Assembly (NCBI GenBank): GCA_029866965.1
Contig: CP123444.1
Coordinates: 2,663,501 to 2,727,500 of the forward strand
Length of the DNA: 64,000 bases
Reading direction: 5' to 3'
DNA from: Flavobacteriaceae bacterium YJPT1-3
GTDB lineage: Bacteria > Bacteroidota > Bacteroidia > Flavobacteriales > Flavobacteriaceae
Shown here: piece by piece, positions 1 through 10,100 of the stretch
Layout: each line of letters begins with the position of its first letter
How positions within the stretch are numbered: the first letter of the stretch is position 1
Program-made: the position numbers and the translations under genes
Notes under the pieces: generated by a model
Databases searched by the model: none
What the model saw: the letters and a program-made list of their open reading frames with translations, nothing else
Told to the model about the DNA's origin: nothing

Positions 1-223
1 CGCCTTTCTCATAAAGCCGTTTTAGCGCTTCCGCCAAGGCTTGTAGCCAGGGTTCTCGGTCGTTATCGCCCAAGGCTTCCCCTCGAGCCATCTTGGCCTT
101 ATTGGATTCTGGATGAAAATCATCAGCATCTTGAAACGGTATTTCCAATCGGTCAGCAAGCAACTTACCGATGGTCGTTTTTCCGGACCCTGAAACCCCG
201 ATCACTACATAGATCTTAATCAT
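1..223 (-). CDS. gntK: gluconokinase, N-terminal part (runs off the window)
   Basis: Reading the minus strand from ATG at 223 gives a P-loop kinase beginning with MIKIYVVIGVSGSGKTTIG, where GVSGSGKTT is the Walker A motif. It continues with DADDFHPESNKAKMARGE and a GDNDREPWL segment, which are hallmarks of GntK. The family phosphorylates D-gluconate to 6-phosphogluconate with ATP in the cytoplasm. Only about 74 residues are in the window; the rest lies beyond base 1. The start codon overlaps the end of the upstream DUF72 gene by 8 bases (stop at 216-218), so the two are probably co-transcribed and translationally coupled. The identification is firm for the family. Substrate specificity is inferred from the motifs. 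Confidence 0.88.
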   Translation of the reverse strand, partial: MIKIYVVIGVSGSGKTTIGKLLADRLEIPFQDADDFHPESNKAKMARGEALGDNDREPWLQALAEALKRLYEKG

Positions 224-1121
224 GGAAGTTGGATTTTTGTTTTGGAAAATGAGGGATCTGAAGATCAAGAGTCAAGCGTTGGTTCAGTTTTTCAATAAAA
301 TAAGCCGATAATAAAGGGGATTCCTCTTCGACGTTTTGATGAACGAAAAAATGGATCTTTTGTAATCCCAGTTCGACCCAATGTTCCAGACGGTCTACCC
401 AATCATCGAGGCGGGTATAATCGGTGGGATGGTTAGCTCCATTGAATCGGATGAAGGCTTCCTCATTGGTCAACCGCATATGCAATAGATCTCGTCTTCC
501 CGCCGTATCCGTAATGATATTCGCAATGCTGTGTGCTTCGAGTAAGGTACAGAGCCGTTCTGCTTGCTGAGTGTTGTTAAACCAATCCGTGTGTCTGAAC
601 TCCATCGCCAAAGGGATCTCTCGTGGCCAATACTGGACAAATCGCTCCACCCGATCGAAATTCTTGGGCTGAAAATTCGGATGCATCTGTAAAAAGATGG
701 TGCCTAGTTTGTCCTGGAGTAATAGAGTATGATCTAAGTATTGATCGACTCGAGGCTCCGGGTCGATCAATCGCTTTAAATGACTGATATAGTTGTAAAT
801 TTTTGGGAAAAACTTAAAATCGGCTGGCGTTTTCTCGTACCAGGTCTCGTATTGTTCTTTGGGAAAAAGGCGATAGAAGGTTGCGTTCAATTCTATGCTA
901 TTGAATTGACTGGCGTAATAGGTCAGCTCATCTTTAGTGCCGCGGGGATAGAACCCTTTCAATTCCTGTCGATTCCATTTGGCACAACCCACATATACTT
1001 GAAGCAAATTCTTTTTTCGGGAAGCAGCCCGGTATTTAGAGAGTACCTTAGCGGTCTCCTTGGCATCAGCGGGTAAGGTAAAATCGATCTTTTCGGGATG
1101 ATCTACTTTGCCAAATTTCAT
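216..1121 (-). CDS. DUF72 (YecE-like) family protein
   Basis: This is a 301-residue cytoplasmic protein with the DUF72/YecE signature: YVGCAKWN near residue 43, FYPRGTKDELTYYASQFNSIELNATFY after it, a PADFKFFPKIYNYISH segment, and a later LAMEFRHTDWF stretch. The family adopts a TIM-barrel-like fold and has no established reaction. The length is slightly above the usual 240-290 residues because of an N-terminal extension of about 40 residues. It has no signal peptide. It lies directly upstream of gntK with an 8-base overlap, so it is the first visible gene of that unit. The functional role is unknown and none is claimed. Confidence 0.85.
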   Translation of the reverse strand: MKFGKVDHPEKIDFTLPADAKETAKVLSKYRAASRKKNLLQVYVGCAKWNRQELKGFYPRGTKDELTYYASQFNSIELNATFYRLFPKEQYETWYEKTPADFKFFPKIYNYISHLKRLIDPEPRVDQYLDHTLLLQDKLGTIFLQMHPNFQPKNFDRVERFVQYWPREIPLAMEFRHTDWFNNTQQAERLCTLLEAHSIANIITDTAGRRDLLHMRLTNEEAFIRFNGANHPTDYTRLDDWVDRLEHWVELGLQKIHFFVHQNVEEESPLLSAYFIEKLNQRLTLDLQIPHFPKQKSNFHD

Positions 1122-1242
1122 AGGTGGAATTTACTCAAAGATAGGCCCCTCCTCATTATCTTGAAATTAATTGAAGGAATCTGTAACAAAATGTAGTATT
1201 TTAAGTCTTACAATGCGAAACACTAAAAACAAAACACGAATT

Positions 1243-1995
1243 ATGAAAATTATCAAAGGACTATGCATAGCAGCACTCTTGATCGCTGCAGCTCCTCTTC
1301 AGGCACAAACAGCCGATGAGATCATCTCCAATTACCTGGAAAATACAGGTGGTGAAGAAGCTTGGGCAGAATTAGAAGGCGTTAAAATGAGCGCTAAAGC
1401 CAAAGCACAGGGAGGTGAATTTCCCGTAACGGTATACACCATGACCGATGGGCGTACAGCTACTATTATTGATATTCAAGGTCAGACCCTGAAGCAACAA
1501 ATGTTTGACGGTGAGGTACTGTGGAGTACAAATTTTCAAACCGGAGTCGCTGAAAAAGCCGATGATGAAAGCACGGCCAATATGAAGATCAACTCCCAAG
1601 ATTTCCCGGACCCTTTTGTCAATTATAAAGAAAAGGGATACAAAGTGGAATTAATAGGTAGTGAGACTGTAGAAGGAACCGATACCTATAAAATCAAACT
1701 GATGCGCAAGCCGATGATGGCTGAGGGTAAAGAAGTGGATAACGTGACCTACTACTACTTTGAGAAAGAAAACTTCGTGCCTATCGTAACCGAAACTGAG
1801 GTCATGTCAGGACCTGGAAAGGGTATGGTGAGCCAAACCAAAATGAGCGATTATCAGGAAGTAGATGGTTTGTATTTTCCATTCTCTATGGCTTTTGGGG
1901 TAAAAGGTATGCCCGGTCAGGAGATCGCTATCGATTCTATCGAACTCAATCCTGAAGTGGAAGATGAAGTCTTTGAATTTCCCGGAGGGAACTAA
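1243..1995 (+). CDS. exported LolA-fold (outer membrane lipoprotein-sorting-like) protein
   Basis: The start is placed at ATG 1243 because MKIIKGLCIAALLIAAAPLQAQ is a clean signal peptide ending in AQA/Q. An upstream in-frame TTG at 1171 would add 24 unlikely residues. The 250-residue product continues TADEIISNYLENTGGEEAW, the usual opening of a group of Bacteroidota periplasmic proteins annotated as outer membrane lipoprotein-sorting protein (LolA/LolB-like half-barrel). The C-terminal half has repeated beta-strand patterns and ends in EVFEFPGGN. It is probably periplasmic, but that it carries lipoproteins is only inference. It is followed by a strong terminator at 2013-2040, so it appears to be monocistronic. 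Confidence 0.7.
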   Translation: MKIIKGLCIAALLIAAAPLQAQTADEIISNYLENTGGEEAWAELEGVKMSAKAKAQGGEFPVTVYTMTDGRTATIIDIQGQTLKQQMFDGEVLWSTNFQTGVAEKADDESTANMKINSQDFPDPFVNYKEKGYKVELIGSETVEGTDTYKIKLMRKPMMAEGKEVDNVTYYYFEKENFVPIVTETEVMSGPGKGMVSQTKMSDYQEVDGLYFPFSMAFGVKGMPGQEIAIDSIELNPEVEDEVFEFPGGN

Positions 1996-2012
1996 TCGAA
2001 CATAACTGTTCA

Positions 2013-2040
2013 AATCCCCATATTCTTGGGGATTTTTTTT
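2013..2040 (+). terminator. rho-independent terminator
   Basis: An 8-bp stem AATCCCCA/TGGGGATT with a 6-base loop is followed by a run of T residues. It lies 18 bases after the stop of the LolA-fold gene. Confidence 0.88.
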
Positions 2041-2060
2041 ATCCAAACAACAATATAATC

Positions 2061-5000
2061 ATGAAAAAAAATATTCTTTTAGGAGCTCTTTTGGGGATCT
2101 CCATGAGCTGGTTAGGGACCGCTCAGGATGGGGTCAACCTCAAAGGCAAGGAACTCTTTGGTGATCTGAATGCGCGGCAAATCGGTCCGGCGCTCATGAG
2201 TGGGCGTATTATCGATATGACGGGGCATCCTACCAATGCAAAGATCATTTATACCGGTACGGCCGGTGGCGGGGTCTGGAAATCGGCCGATGGCGGCGCC
2301 AGCTACACGCCTATCTTTGATGATCACGCACAAAGTATTGGTCAAATTGCGGTTGATCCTAACGATCCGGATCGGATTCTTTGGGTGGGAACCGGCGAAA
2401 TCTGGACACGTAACTCGGTCTCTGTAGGGGACGGTTTATACAAAACCACCGACGGTGGTTCCAACTGGAAAAAAATTCCCGGATTCGAGAATTCAGAACG
2501 TATTGCGGGAATCGCGATCAATCCTAAAAACTCCCAGGAAGTCTATGTGGGAGTTATGGGAGCACTTTGGAGTGACAGTGAAGATCGCGGAGTCTATAAA
2601 ACAACCGATGGCGGCGAAACCTGGGAGAAGGTGCTGTACATCAATCCGAGCACCGGAGTGGCTGATCTGGCGATCGATCCGCAGAACCCTAACGTATTGT
2701 ATGCATCCATGTGGGAGTTTCGCAGAAAAGCCTGGGAATTCAATTCCGGTGGACCCAATAGCGCACTGTATAAATCTACCGATTCCGGTAAAACCTGGAA
2801 TAAGATCCATACCGGTTTTCCAAGCGGTACACTCGGGCGTATAGGTTTTGCCTTAGCTCCTTCCAATCCGAATATTCTGTATGCGGCCATTGAAGCGGGT
2901 AAGGATGACGAAAAGGGACTCTACCGTAGTGATGATGGTGGCGCGAACTGGACGCGAACCAACGGGGATTTTGGATTGGTCGTTCGACCCTTCTATTTCT
3001 CCCGTATTGTGGTCGATCCTAAAAATCCCGATGTGGTCTTGAAGGGAGGCTTAAGCGGCTCTATTTCGAGAGATGGCGGAAAAACCTTCAAGAATTTAGG
3101 CCCCATGCATTCTGATATTCACGATTTCTGGTTTGATGTGAATAATTCAGACATTTTCCATGTGGGTACCGATGGGGGTGTCTACCGCACCGCAGATGGC
3201 GGTTCGGTCATGGATATGGTCGACAACCTACCGCTCTCTCAGTTCTATCAGATCAGTGTGGATGATGCGGAGCCCTATCGAATTTACGGCGGATTGCAGG
3301 ACAATGGTTCCTGGTACGGCCCTTCCTCCTCCCCCGGCGGTGTTGAAGCCCGCGATTGGGTACGCGTTGGAGTTGGAGACGGCTTTAGAGTGCTGAAGCA
3401 CCCGACCAAAGAGATCTTATACTCCGAAATGCAGGGTGCTGATAATGTATGGCGCTACGACATGGAGCGTGACTACGCCAAGAACGTAAAACCCTTACCG
3501 GAAAGCGGTTACGACGATCTGCGCTTCAATTGGAACGCTCCTATGGCCGTGAGTGTACACCAACCGGACCGGCTCTACGTGGGTAGTCAATACCTGCACA
3601 AAAGTGAAGATATGGGGAATACCTGGAAGATCATCAGTACTGATCTTACGACCAATGATCCCGATAAGCAACCCGATAGTTCAGGAGGACTCTCCATGGA
3701 TACCAGTGGTGCCGAAAATCACACCACCATCTTTACGATCGCAGAATCGCCCTTGGATGAAAACATCATTTGGGTGGGAACTGACGACGGTAATGTTCAG
3801 ATCACTCGTGATGGCGGTAAAAGCTGGACGAATGTAGTAAACAATGTACCCGGAGTACCTAAAAATACCTGGGTGTATCATATTGAGGCTTCAGTGCATG
3901 CTCCCGGTACGGCCTACGCAGTATTTGACGGCCATAACAGCGGCGATATGAATACCTACGTGTATAAGACTACCGATTATGGTAAGAGCTGGACTGACAT
4001 TGCCTCTGACGATATCAAGGGCTTTGCGCGCAATATTCAGGAGGACTATGAAAGCGAGGATCTCTTATTCTTAGGAACTGAATTTGGCCTGTACATCACT
4101 GTGGACGGTGGCCAGAATTGGTCTCGCTTTGAGAATAACTTCCCACCTACTGCGGTTCACTTTTTGGATCTGCAAAAGAAAACCAATGATCTGGTGGCGG
4201 GTACTCACGGTCGTGGAGTGATCATCATTGACGACATTAGCTTGCTACGCCAAATTGAACCGGAAGTATTGGAAAAGGACGTTCATTTCTTTGATAATAA
4301 GCCGGCTATCATTAAAGAGCAAGGTGGTTTTGGAGGAGGCAGTACCGAATTGCAGTTCGTAGGACCCAACCCAAGTTCTGCAGCCAAGATCAAATACTAC
4401 CTGAAAAAGCGCCATACCTTCGGTAAAATGACCCTGGAGATTCAAGACATGGAGGGGAATACCGTAGTTGAATTGACGCCGGGTAAATCAAAGGGCATCA
4501 ACATCGTCAACTGGAATTTTACCGGTAAAGCACCTAAGATCGCTGCCGCGAAAACGTTCAGCTTTGGTGGATTTACCGCGCCTCGCGTGCTGGCCGGTAC
4601 CTACAAGGCCGTGCTTACCAAAGGCAAGGATACTTATGAAACCACCTTTGAGGTGCAGAATGATCCTGACAGTCCCATCACGCCGGAAGAACGCCGTATT
4701 CAACGCGAGGTGAGTATGGAATTGGTTGATCTGAATGAAGATTTGGCCTATATGGTCTATCAGATCGATCAAACGCTGGAGCGGGCCGAACAGCTGCTCG
4801 AAAATGATCCTAAGGCTAAAAAAGTTGCCCAGGGAGTGATTGATAAACTGAGTGCACTCAAGGAAACTTTGGTGATTACCACCGGAGATAACTACGTGGG
4901 TTCTGCCCCTCCTCAATTACGTGAGAAACTGAGCACTTTATACGCTGATATCGCGACCAGCTTTGAACAACCGAGTGCGGCTCAGATGGAAAATCTGGAG

Positions 5001-5141
5001 TTGCTGAAAAAACGGTTTGCCGATGCTCAAGCGAGCTATTCAAAAATTGAAAATAAGGAAGTAGATAAACTAAAGAGCTATTTGCAAAAGAACGATCTCA
5101 AACCGATTGAGATCGAAAGTAAGGAAGACTTTTTAGACTGA
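2061..5141 (+). CDS. BNR/VPS10 (sortilin-like) beta-propeller glycosyl hydrolase-type exported protein
   Basis: This is a 1026-residue protein with a signal peptide (MKKNILLGALLGISMSWLGTAQ). Its N-terminal two thirds contain many BNR/Asp-box motifs of the form S/T-x-D-G-G-x-x-W, for example KSADGGASY, KTTDGGSNW, KTTDGGETW, KSTDSGKTW, RSDDGGANW and ITRDGGKSW. This is the architecture of sortilin/VPS10-type propellers and of proteins annotated as WD40/YVTN/BNR-like repeat glycosyl hydrolases in Bacteroidota. The last 300 residues carry an FlgD/Ig-like module (around GKMTLEIQDMEGNTV) and an alpha-helical tail rich in E, L and K. There is no T9SS tail. It is likely periplasmic or on the cell surface. 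Enzymatic activity is not proven, and protease association or ligand binding are alternatives. Confidence 0.82.
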   Translation: MKKNILLGALLGISMSWLGTAQDGVNLKGKELFGDLNARQIGPALMSGRIIDMTGHPTNAKIIYTGTAGGGVWKSADGGASYTPIFDDHAQSIGQIAVDPNDPDRILWVGTGEIWTRNSVSVGDGLYKTTDGGSNWKKIPGFENSERIAGIAINPKNSQEVYVGVMGALWSDSEDRGVYKTTDGGETWEKVLYINPSTGVADLAIDPQNPNVLYASMWEFRRKAWEFNSGGPNSALYKSTDSGKTWNKIHTGFPSGTLGRIGFALAPSNPNILYAAIEAGKDDEKGLYRSDDGGANWTRTNGDFGLVVRPFYFSRIVVDPKNPDVVLKGGLSGSISRDGGKTFKNLGPMHSDIHDFWFDVNNSDIFHVGTDGGVYRTADGGSVMDMVDNLPLSQFYQISVDDAEPYRIYGGLQDNGSWYGPSSSPGGVEARDWVRVGVGDGFRVLKHPTKEILYSEMQGADNVWRYDMERDYAKNVKPLPESGYDDLRFNWNAPMAVSVHQPDRLYVGSQYLHKSEDMGNTWKIISTDLTTNDPDKQPDSSGGLSMDTSGAENHTTIFTIAESPLDENIIWVGTDDGNVQITRDGGKSWTNVVNNVPGVPKNTWVYHIEASVHAPGTAYAVFDGHNSGDMNTYVYKTTDYGKSWTDIASDDIKGFARNIQEDYESEDLLFLGTEFGLYITVDGGQNWSRFENNFPPTAVHFLDLQKKTNDLVAGTHGRGVIIIDDISLLRQIEPEVLEKDVHFFDNKPAIIKEQGGFGGGSTELQFVGPNPSSAAKIKYYLKKRHTFGKMTLEIQDMEGNTVVELTPGKSKGINIVNWNFTGKAPKIAAAKTFSFGGFTAPRVLAGTYKAVLTKGKDTYETTFEVQNDPDSPITPEERRIQREVSMELVDLNEDLAYMVYQIDQTLERAEQLLENDPKAKKVAQGVIDKLSALKETLVITTGDNYVGSAPPQLREKLSTLYADIATSFEQPSAAQMENLELLKKRFADAQASYSKIENKEVDKLKSYLQKNDLKPIEIESKEDFLD

Positions 5142-5160
5142 TCTATAGCTCTGAACATTA

Positions 5161-5188
5161 AAAAGGGACCCGTAAGGTCCCTTTTTTT
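5161..5188 (+). terminator. terminator between convergent genes
   Basis: Stem GGGACC/GGTCCC with loop CGTAA is followed by seven T residues on the plus strand. On the minus strand only four T residues follow, so it serves mainly the BNR protein gene and may also serve the aldehyde dehydrogenase gene that ends at 5191. Confidence 0.85.
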
Positions 5189-5190
5189 GT

Positions 5191-6546
5191 TTAGAAGTTT
5201 AGGTATACGGTTTTCTTATTGACAAACTCCTGGATCCCGTCCAATGAGAGCTCTCTTCCGTAACCCGAGATCTTGGTTCCGCCGAAAGGCAATCGAGGAT
5301 CGCTTTTCACCAACTCATTGACGAATACCGCCCCATCCTCAAATTGAGGGATGAGTCGGAGGGCTCTGTCTTGATCTTGAGTAAAGATGGAAACCCCGAG
5401 GCCAAAATCAGATTGATTGACCAGGTCGACGGCCTCGTCCTCAGAGCTAAATCGGGTGACCCCGATCAAGGGACCAAAGGTTTCTTCCTTAAAAACGCTC
5501 ATTGCAGGGGTCACTTTGTCTAGAATGGTCGGTTCGAAATAAGCGTTCATACGGTGTCCACCAACCAGTACTTCGGCTCCGGCATCAATAGAGTCCTGCA
5601 TCTGCTGCTCCAACTCTTTGGCCAGATCTTCCCTGGCCATGACCCCTATGTAGGTGTCTTCCTCCATGGGATCTCCTGATTTGAGCTCTGTGACCGCTTT
5701 CGCGAAGGCCGATAAAAATTCATCCGCAATGGCTTCGTGCAGTAATAAACGCTTTCCGGCAATACAGCTTTGTCCGGTATTCTGAAATCGAGCCTGAACG
5801 CAGGTGTCCAGCGCCTGGTCCAGATCGGCATCTTCCAGTACCACTAAAGCATTACTTCCGCCCAGCTCCAACACCGATTTTTTGATCGCTGCAGCAGCTG
5901 TACTGGCCACAGCGCTTCCGGCCGGCTTGCTTCCGGTCAAGGTGACCGCTTTGATAATCGGGTTCTTGATGATGCCTTCTACCTGATCACTTCCGATAAC
6001 CAGGTTTTGAAAGCAATGTTTGGGAAAGCCCGCACGATCAAATATTCTTTCGATGTGCTCACCACAGCCCATCACACTACTGGCGTGTTTCAGCACTCCG
6101 ATATTCCCGGCCATCAAGGCAGGAGCGATAAAGCGAAATACCTGCCAATACGGATAGTTCCAGGGCATAACGGCCAGTACGACTCCGATAGGCTCATAGG
6201 AGACATAACTTTTACTGGCATCCGTTTCGATTATCCGGTCGGCCAAATGAGATTCGGCGGTTTCTGCATAATATTCACAGACCCAGGCGCATTTTTCGAT
6301 TTCTGCCCTTGACTGAGTAATGGGCTTTCCCATTTCCTCGGTCATGGTTTTGGCATATTCTTCCTTGTTCTTTTTGAGTTCGGCAGCCGCTTTCTGCAAC
6401 AATGCTGCACGTTCGGCATAGGTCGTTTGCCGCCAGGATTGGAAACGTTCAGCAGCCTGCTGAAGTTTTTTATCGATTTGAGCGGAGCTGAGCTCCTTAT
6501 AGTCTTTGAGGTTTTCTCCTGTATACGGATTTACGGTGGTGATCAT
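5191..6546 (-). CDS. NAD(P)-dependent aldehyde dehydrogenase, succinate-semialdehyde dehydrogenase (Sad/YneI) type
   Basis: At 451 residues it is the short form of the ALDH superfamily typical of Sad/YneI. Visible motifs are MPWNYPYWQVFRF, LTGSKPAGS (coenzyme binding), the general base in LELGGSN (E227), the nucleophile in TGQSCIAGKR (C261), and KEETFGPLIGV. It oxidises an aldehyde to an acid with NAD(P)+ in the cytoplasm. Short-chain semialdehydes are the usual substrates of this subgroup. It is divergent from the small gene at 6711 and the PLP fusion at 7158, whose predicted product is an aldehyde or semialdehyde, so the pairing could be functional (inference). A 13/14 copy of the window-wide palindrome lies in the gene at 5696-5709 and encodes AFAKA. 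Confidence 0.85.
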   Translation of the reverse strand: MITTVNPYTGENLKDYKELSSAQIDKKLQQAAERFQSWRQTTYAERAALLQKAAAELKKNKEEYAKTMTEEMGKPITQSRAEIEKCAWVCEYYAETAESHLADRIIETDASKSYVSYEPIGVVLAVMPWNYPYWQVFRFIAPALMAGNIGVLKHASSVMGCGEHIERIFDRAGFPKHCFQNLVIGSDQVEGIIKNPIIKAVTLTGSKPAGSAVASTAAAAIKKSVLELGGSNALVVLEDADLDQALDTCVQARFQNTGQSCIAGKRLLLHEAIADEFLSAFAKAVTELKSGDPMEEDTYIGVMAREDLAKELEQQMQDSIDAGAEVLVGGHRMNAYFEPTILDKVTPAMSVFKEETFGPLIGVTRFSSEDEAVDLVNQSDFGLGVSIFTQDQDRALRLIPQFEDGAVFVNELVKSDPRLPFGGTKISGYGRELSLDGIQEFVNKKTVYLNF

Positions 6547-6659
6547 GGTTTAGCTTCTTTACTTCTAAAATTAATTGAAAATCAAAGGAAGGCACCGTAC
6601 TTAAGACAGTTTTAACCCCTCTTGGCAATTGTTTATAATCGGTTAGCAACTCTTTTTAC

Positions 6660-6673
6660 GCTTTCGCGAAAGC
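6660..6673. repeat. GCTTTCGCGAAAGC palindrome, intergenic copy
   Basis: Perfect 14-base palindrome in the 164-base gap between the divergent aldehyde dehydrogenase and the small gene at 6711. One of 11 exact copies in the window. Confidence 0.9.
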
Positions 6674-6710
6674 ATCCTTCTAATTTTTACTTTTAACAAA
6701 CACCATTCAC

Positions 6711-7121
6711 ATGTCACCAAGAGACCAAGCTTTACTCGGTCTGAGACCGATATTGCCGGCCGCACGAGTAACTCCCGAAATGAGTCCGGACGAGCAATTT
6801 CAAAACGCCACCCTTAGACCCATCGCCAAACTGCAGCACGATTTGCTCATTGAGGTCTTTCGGAATTATATCGTCAAACACAAAAACGTGTTCCATGCTA
6901 TGACACTGGATCGCCGAATGCAGTACATTGAAAATGCCGTGCAAAAAGACATGAAATTCAGAAATGGGCTTAAGGGGATCATCATTGGTCAATTCACCAC
7001 GGAGGAATACCTAAATTACATTCAAAATTCCTCCGCGCTTAATAAACGCATGATGAATATTGTCAAAGAGCGCCTGTTGAGCAGTATTCAGCTTTTTGAA
7101 GGCGCAGAACTGCCGGCTTAG
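6711..7121 (+). CDS. conserved small protein of unknown function
   Basis: This is a 136-residue soluble, predicted mostly helical protein with no signal peptide and no membrane segment. The sequence around DEQFQNATLRPIAKLQHDLL and the helix KERLLSSIQLFEGAELPA look like a small family found in flavobacteria. Homologues have sometimes been labelled glyoxalase, but I see no glyoxalase metal-ligand pattern. It reads in the same direction as the kinase/M23/PLP fusion, which begins 36 bases after its stop, so the two may be co-transcribed. Function is unknown. Confidence 0.6.
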   Translation: MSPRDQALLGLRPILPAARVTPEMSPDEQFQNATLRPIAKLQHDLLIEVFRNYIVKHKNVFHAMTLDRRMQYIENAVQKDMKFRNGLKGIIIGQFTTEEYLNYIQNSSALNKRMMNIVKERLLSSIQLFEGAELPA

Positions 7122-7157
7122 GTGGAGATATTCTTAGTTTTGATTTAGCTTTAGAGC

Positions 7158-10100
7158 ATGCAAGACGAACGCAGGCGGCCTATTCCAACGATCCGGCACG
7201 AAATAGAAGCTTTGGCCGAAAACCACTTTGGGATTTCTGGAAAAGCGAGCGAACTACCCGGAGATACGGATCTGAATTTCAAGATCGAAACGGTTAGCTC
7301 CACGCGCTACCTCTTGAAGTTAACCCGGCAAGCTGCCAAAGGCGAAGAACTGGATTTTCAGCGTGCACTCTTGGAAACGCTCACCGATTCGTTTTCATTT
7401 CATCTACCAAAGCTTATTCGTACTTCAAATAACGAAGTGGGATGCGACGTCATGGTAAATGATAACTCCTATTATCTTCGCATGCTCACCTGGGTTCCGG
7501 GAAGAGTGTGGGCTAAGGTCCATCCTAAGACCAGTGGCCTGCGCTACGCACTGGGTCAGAAAGCCGGGGCATTAACCCAAGCGCTTCAAACCTTAAGACA
7601 TCCGTATGCAGAGCGTTCTTTTCCGTGGAACTTAGCTGAAAGCCTATGGACTCAAGAACATCTGGGGTTATTTAGCGGCGAACAGTGGCATCAAGTGCAC
7701 TATTTCCAACAACGCTTTGAGGAGTCTCAATCGTCCTATCAACGCTTGCGAAAAAGCGTCATTCACAATGATCTGAACGATTATAATATTTTAGTTGCGG
7801 AAGATCTGGCTGAACCAAAGGTCTCCGGCTTTATTGACTTTGGCGATGCGGTTTTCGCACAGTGCATCAATGATTTAGCCATCCTCCTCGCCTATGCCTG
7901 TATGGACCTTCCCGATCCCTTGAGCGCAGCTTATGAGGTGGTGAAGGGCTATCACCAAGAATTTCCGTTACAAGCGGCTGAGTTGGATGTGCTCTACATA
8001 TTGGTGGGTATGCGTTTGGTCACCACAGTCACTCAGGCAGCCTTACGCAAGGTCAAAGAGCCGAATAATACCTATTTGACCATCAGCGAAGGTCCCGCCT
8101 GGGACTTATTGAAAAAATGGCAACAGATCCCGTCGAGTCTCGCCCTAGCTACCTTTAGAGGGGCATGCGGATTCGAGCCCTGTCCGCGACGGACTGCTTT
8201 TGAACAGTGGGCGGCAAAGAATCAAATACCTTTGAACACCCTCTTCCCTACCTTGAGTATTTCAGGAACCCATCCGGTGGATATGAGTCTTTCGAGTCCA
8301 TGGCTGGGACTCAAGGAAGACTACCTCAGTAATGAGATCACCCAGTTCAAGTTGGATGAATTACAGCGGGAATATCCGGATCATTTGCTGACCAATGGCT
8401 ATGGGGAGATCCGACCCTTTTACATCACCGATGCCTTTAAAAAAGAGGGTAATCAGGGACCGGAATACCGTACCGTACACCTGGGCACTGATTTTTGGGT
8501 TGCTGCGGATACCCCGCTGCATGCTCCTTTTTCCGGTACCGTCGTGCTGTTGGAACACAATGAGCTGCATAAGGATTATGGAAACGTGATCATTCTTAAG
8601 CACGAAATGGAAGCGATTGTTTTTTATAGCCTCTATGGACACTTAAGCGCTTCCATTCATCAGCACCTGAAAATAGGACAAGAACTGCAGCAGGGAGAAT
8701 TGCTAGGATACATCGGAAATCCAAAAGAGAATGGAGATTGGGCTCCTCACCTACATTTTCAATTGATCCTGGACCTTTTGGGCAATCAGACCAATTTCCC
8801 CGGGGTGGCTTTTCCCGCCCAGAAAGAGATTTTCTGCAGCCTTTGTCCAGACCCTGATCTTATTTTTAAAGAACCTATCCCCGCCTATACACCACAACAC
8901 TATAAGGAACAGCTCCAGGAAAAGCGTCACAAAGTCCTTGGTAGTAGCCTTAGCCTTTCTTACGATGAACCTTTATATATGGTTCGCGGAGAGGGAGCCT
9001 ACCTCATTAACGAGACCGGAAGAAAGTATTTGGACACGGTGAACAATGTGGCGCATGTGGGTCATGAGCACCCCAAAGTGGTTCGGGCTGCTCAAGGCCA
9101 GATGGCTGTCCTGAATACCAATACCCGTTATTTACATCCGGCCATCCTCGATTTTGCCGACGCCCTGCTCCAAAAACTACCTAAGGAACTGGAAGTTCTC
9201 TATCTCGTCAACAGTGGCAGCGAGGCGACCGAATTGGCGCTGCGCATGGCCAAAACCTACAGCGCCGGCGATCAAATCATCGCGTTGGAAACCGGGTACC
9301 ATGGAAATACCAATGCCTCTATTGACGTGAGTTCCTATAAATTTGACGGAAAAGGAGGCCAGGGAAAACCAAAAGATACCCACCTGCTTCCTCTTCCTGA
9401 TCCCTTTCGGGGAAAGTATCGTGGAGCTAATTCGGCCGGTGAGTATGCCGCTTCCTTAGATTCCGTACTCAATGAAATGGAATATAGGGGGTTAAAACCG
9501 GCAGCCCTTATCGCAGAATCCATTTTGAGCTGCGGGGGACAGATCGTTCCACCGCCGAATTACTTTAAATCGCTCTATCAAGGGGTTCGTGCAGCGGGCG
9601 GCCTTTGTATTGCGGATGAAGTTCAAACCGGATTGGGTCGGGTGGGCAGTCATTTCTGGGCCTTTCAGTTGCATGAGGTGATCCCCGATATCGTAACCCT
9701 GGGAAAACCGATCGGCAACGGCCATCCTTTGGCAGCGGTCGCTTGCACCCGTGCCGTAGCGGAAGCCTTTTCCAATGGCATGGAGTTCTTCAATACCTTC
9801 GGCGGGAATCCGGTGTCCTGTACCATCGGGAAAGCGGTGTTGGAGGTGATCGAAGAGGAAAACTTGCAGCAACAGGCAGCACAAGTAGGCGCTTATCTTA
9901 AATCGGGGTTAAAGCGTTTGCAGCAGAACTACCCTATTCTTGCGGATGTTCGTGGTCACGGTTTATTCCTGGGTATTGAATTGACCACAGAAGACCTAAA
10001 CCCCTTGCCCTTACAAGCCTCATATCTAGTCAACCGGATGCGGGAATTAGGAATACTGATGAGCACCGACGGACCTGATCATAACGTGATCAAGATCAAA

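Noticed and set aside
780..1076. Plus-strand 98-residue frame opposite the DUF72 gene
   Set aside because: Antisense shadow of a well-supported gene, without recognisable features.
5696..5709. Further palindrome copy in the aldehyde dehydrogenase gene
   Set aside because: One mismatch (GAAGGC); noted as a degenerate relative but not counted among exact copies. The same applies to 37569-37582 in glgE.
6711..7121. Glyoxalase
   Set aside because: No glyoxalase metal ligands or fold signature visible; left as unknown.
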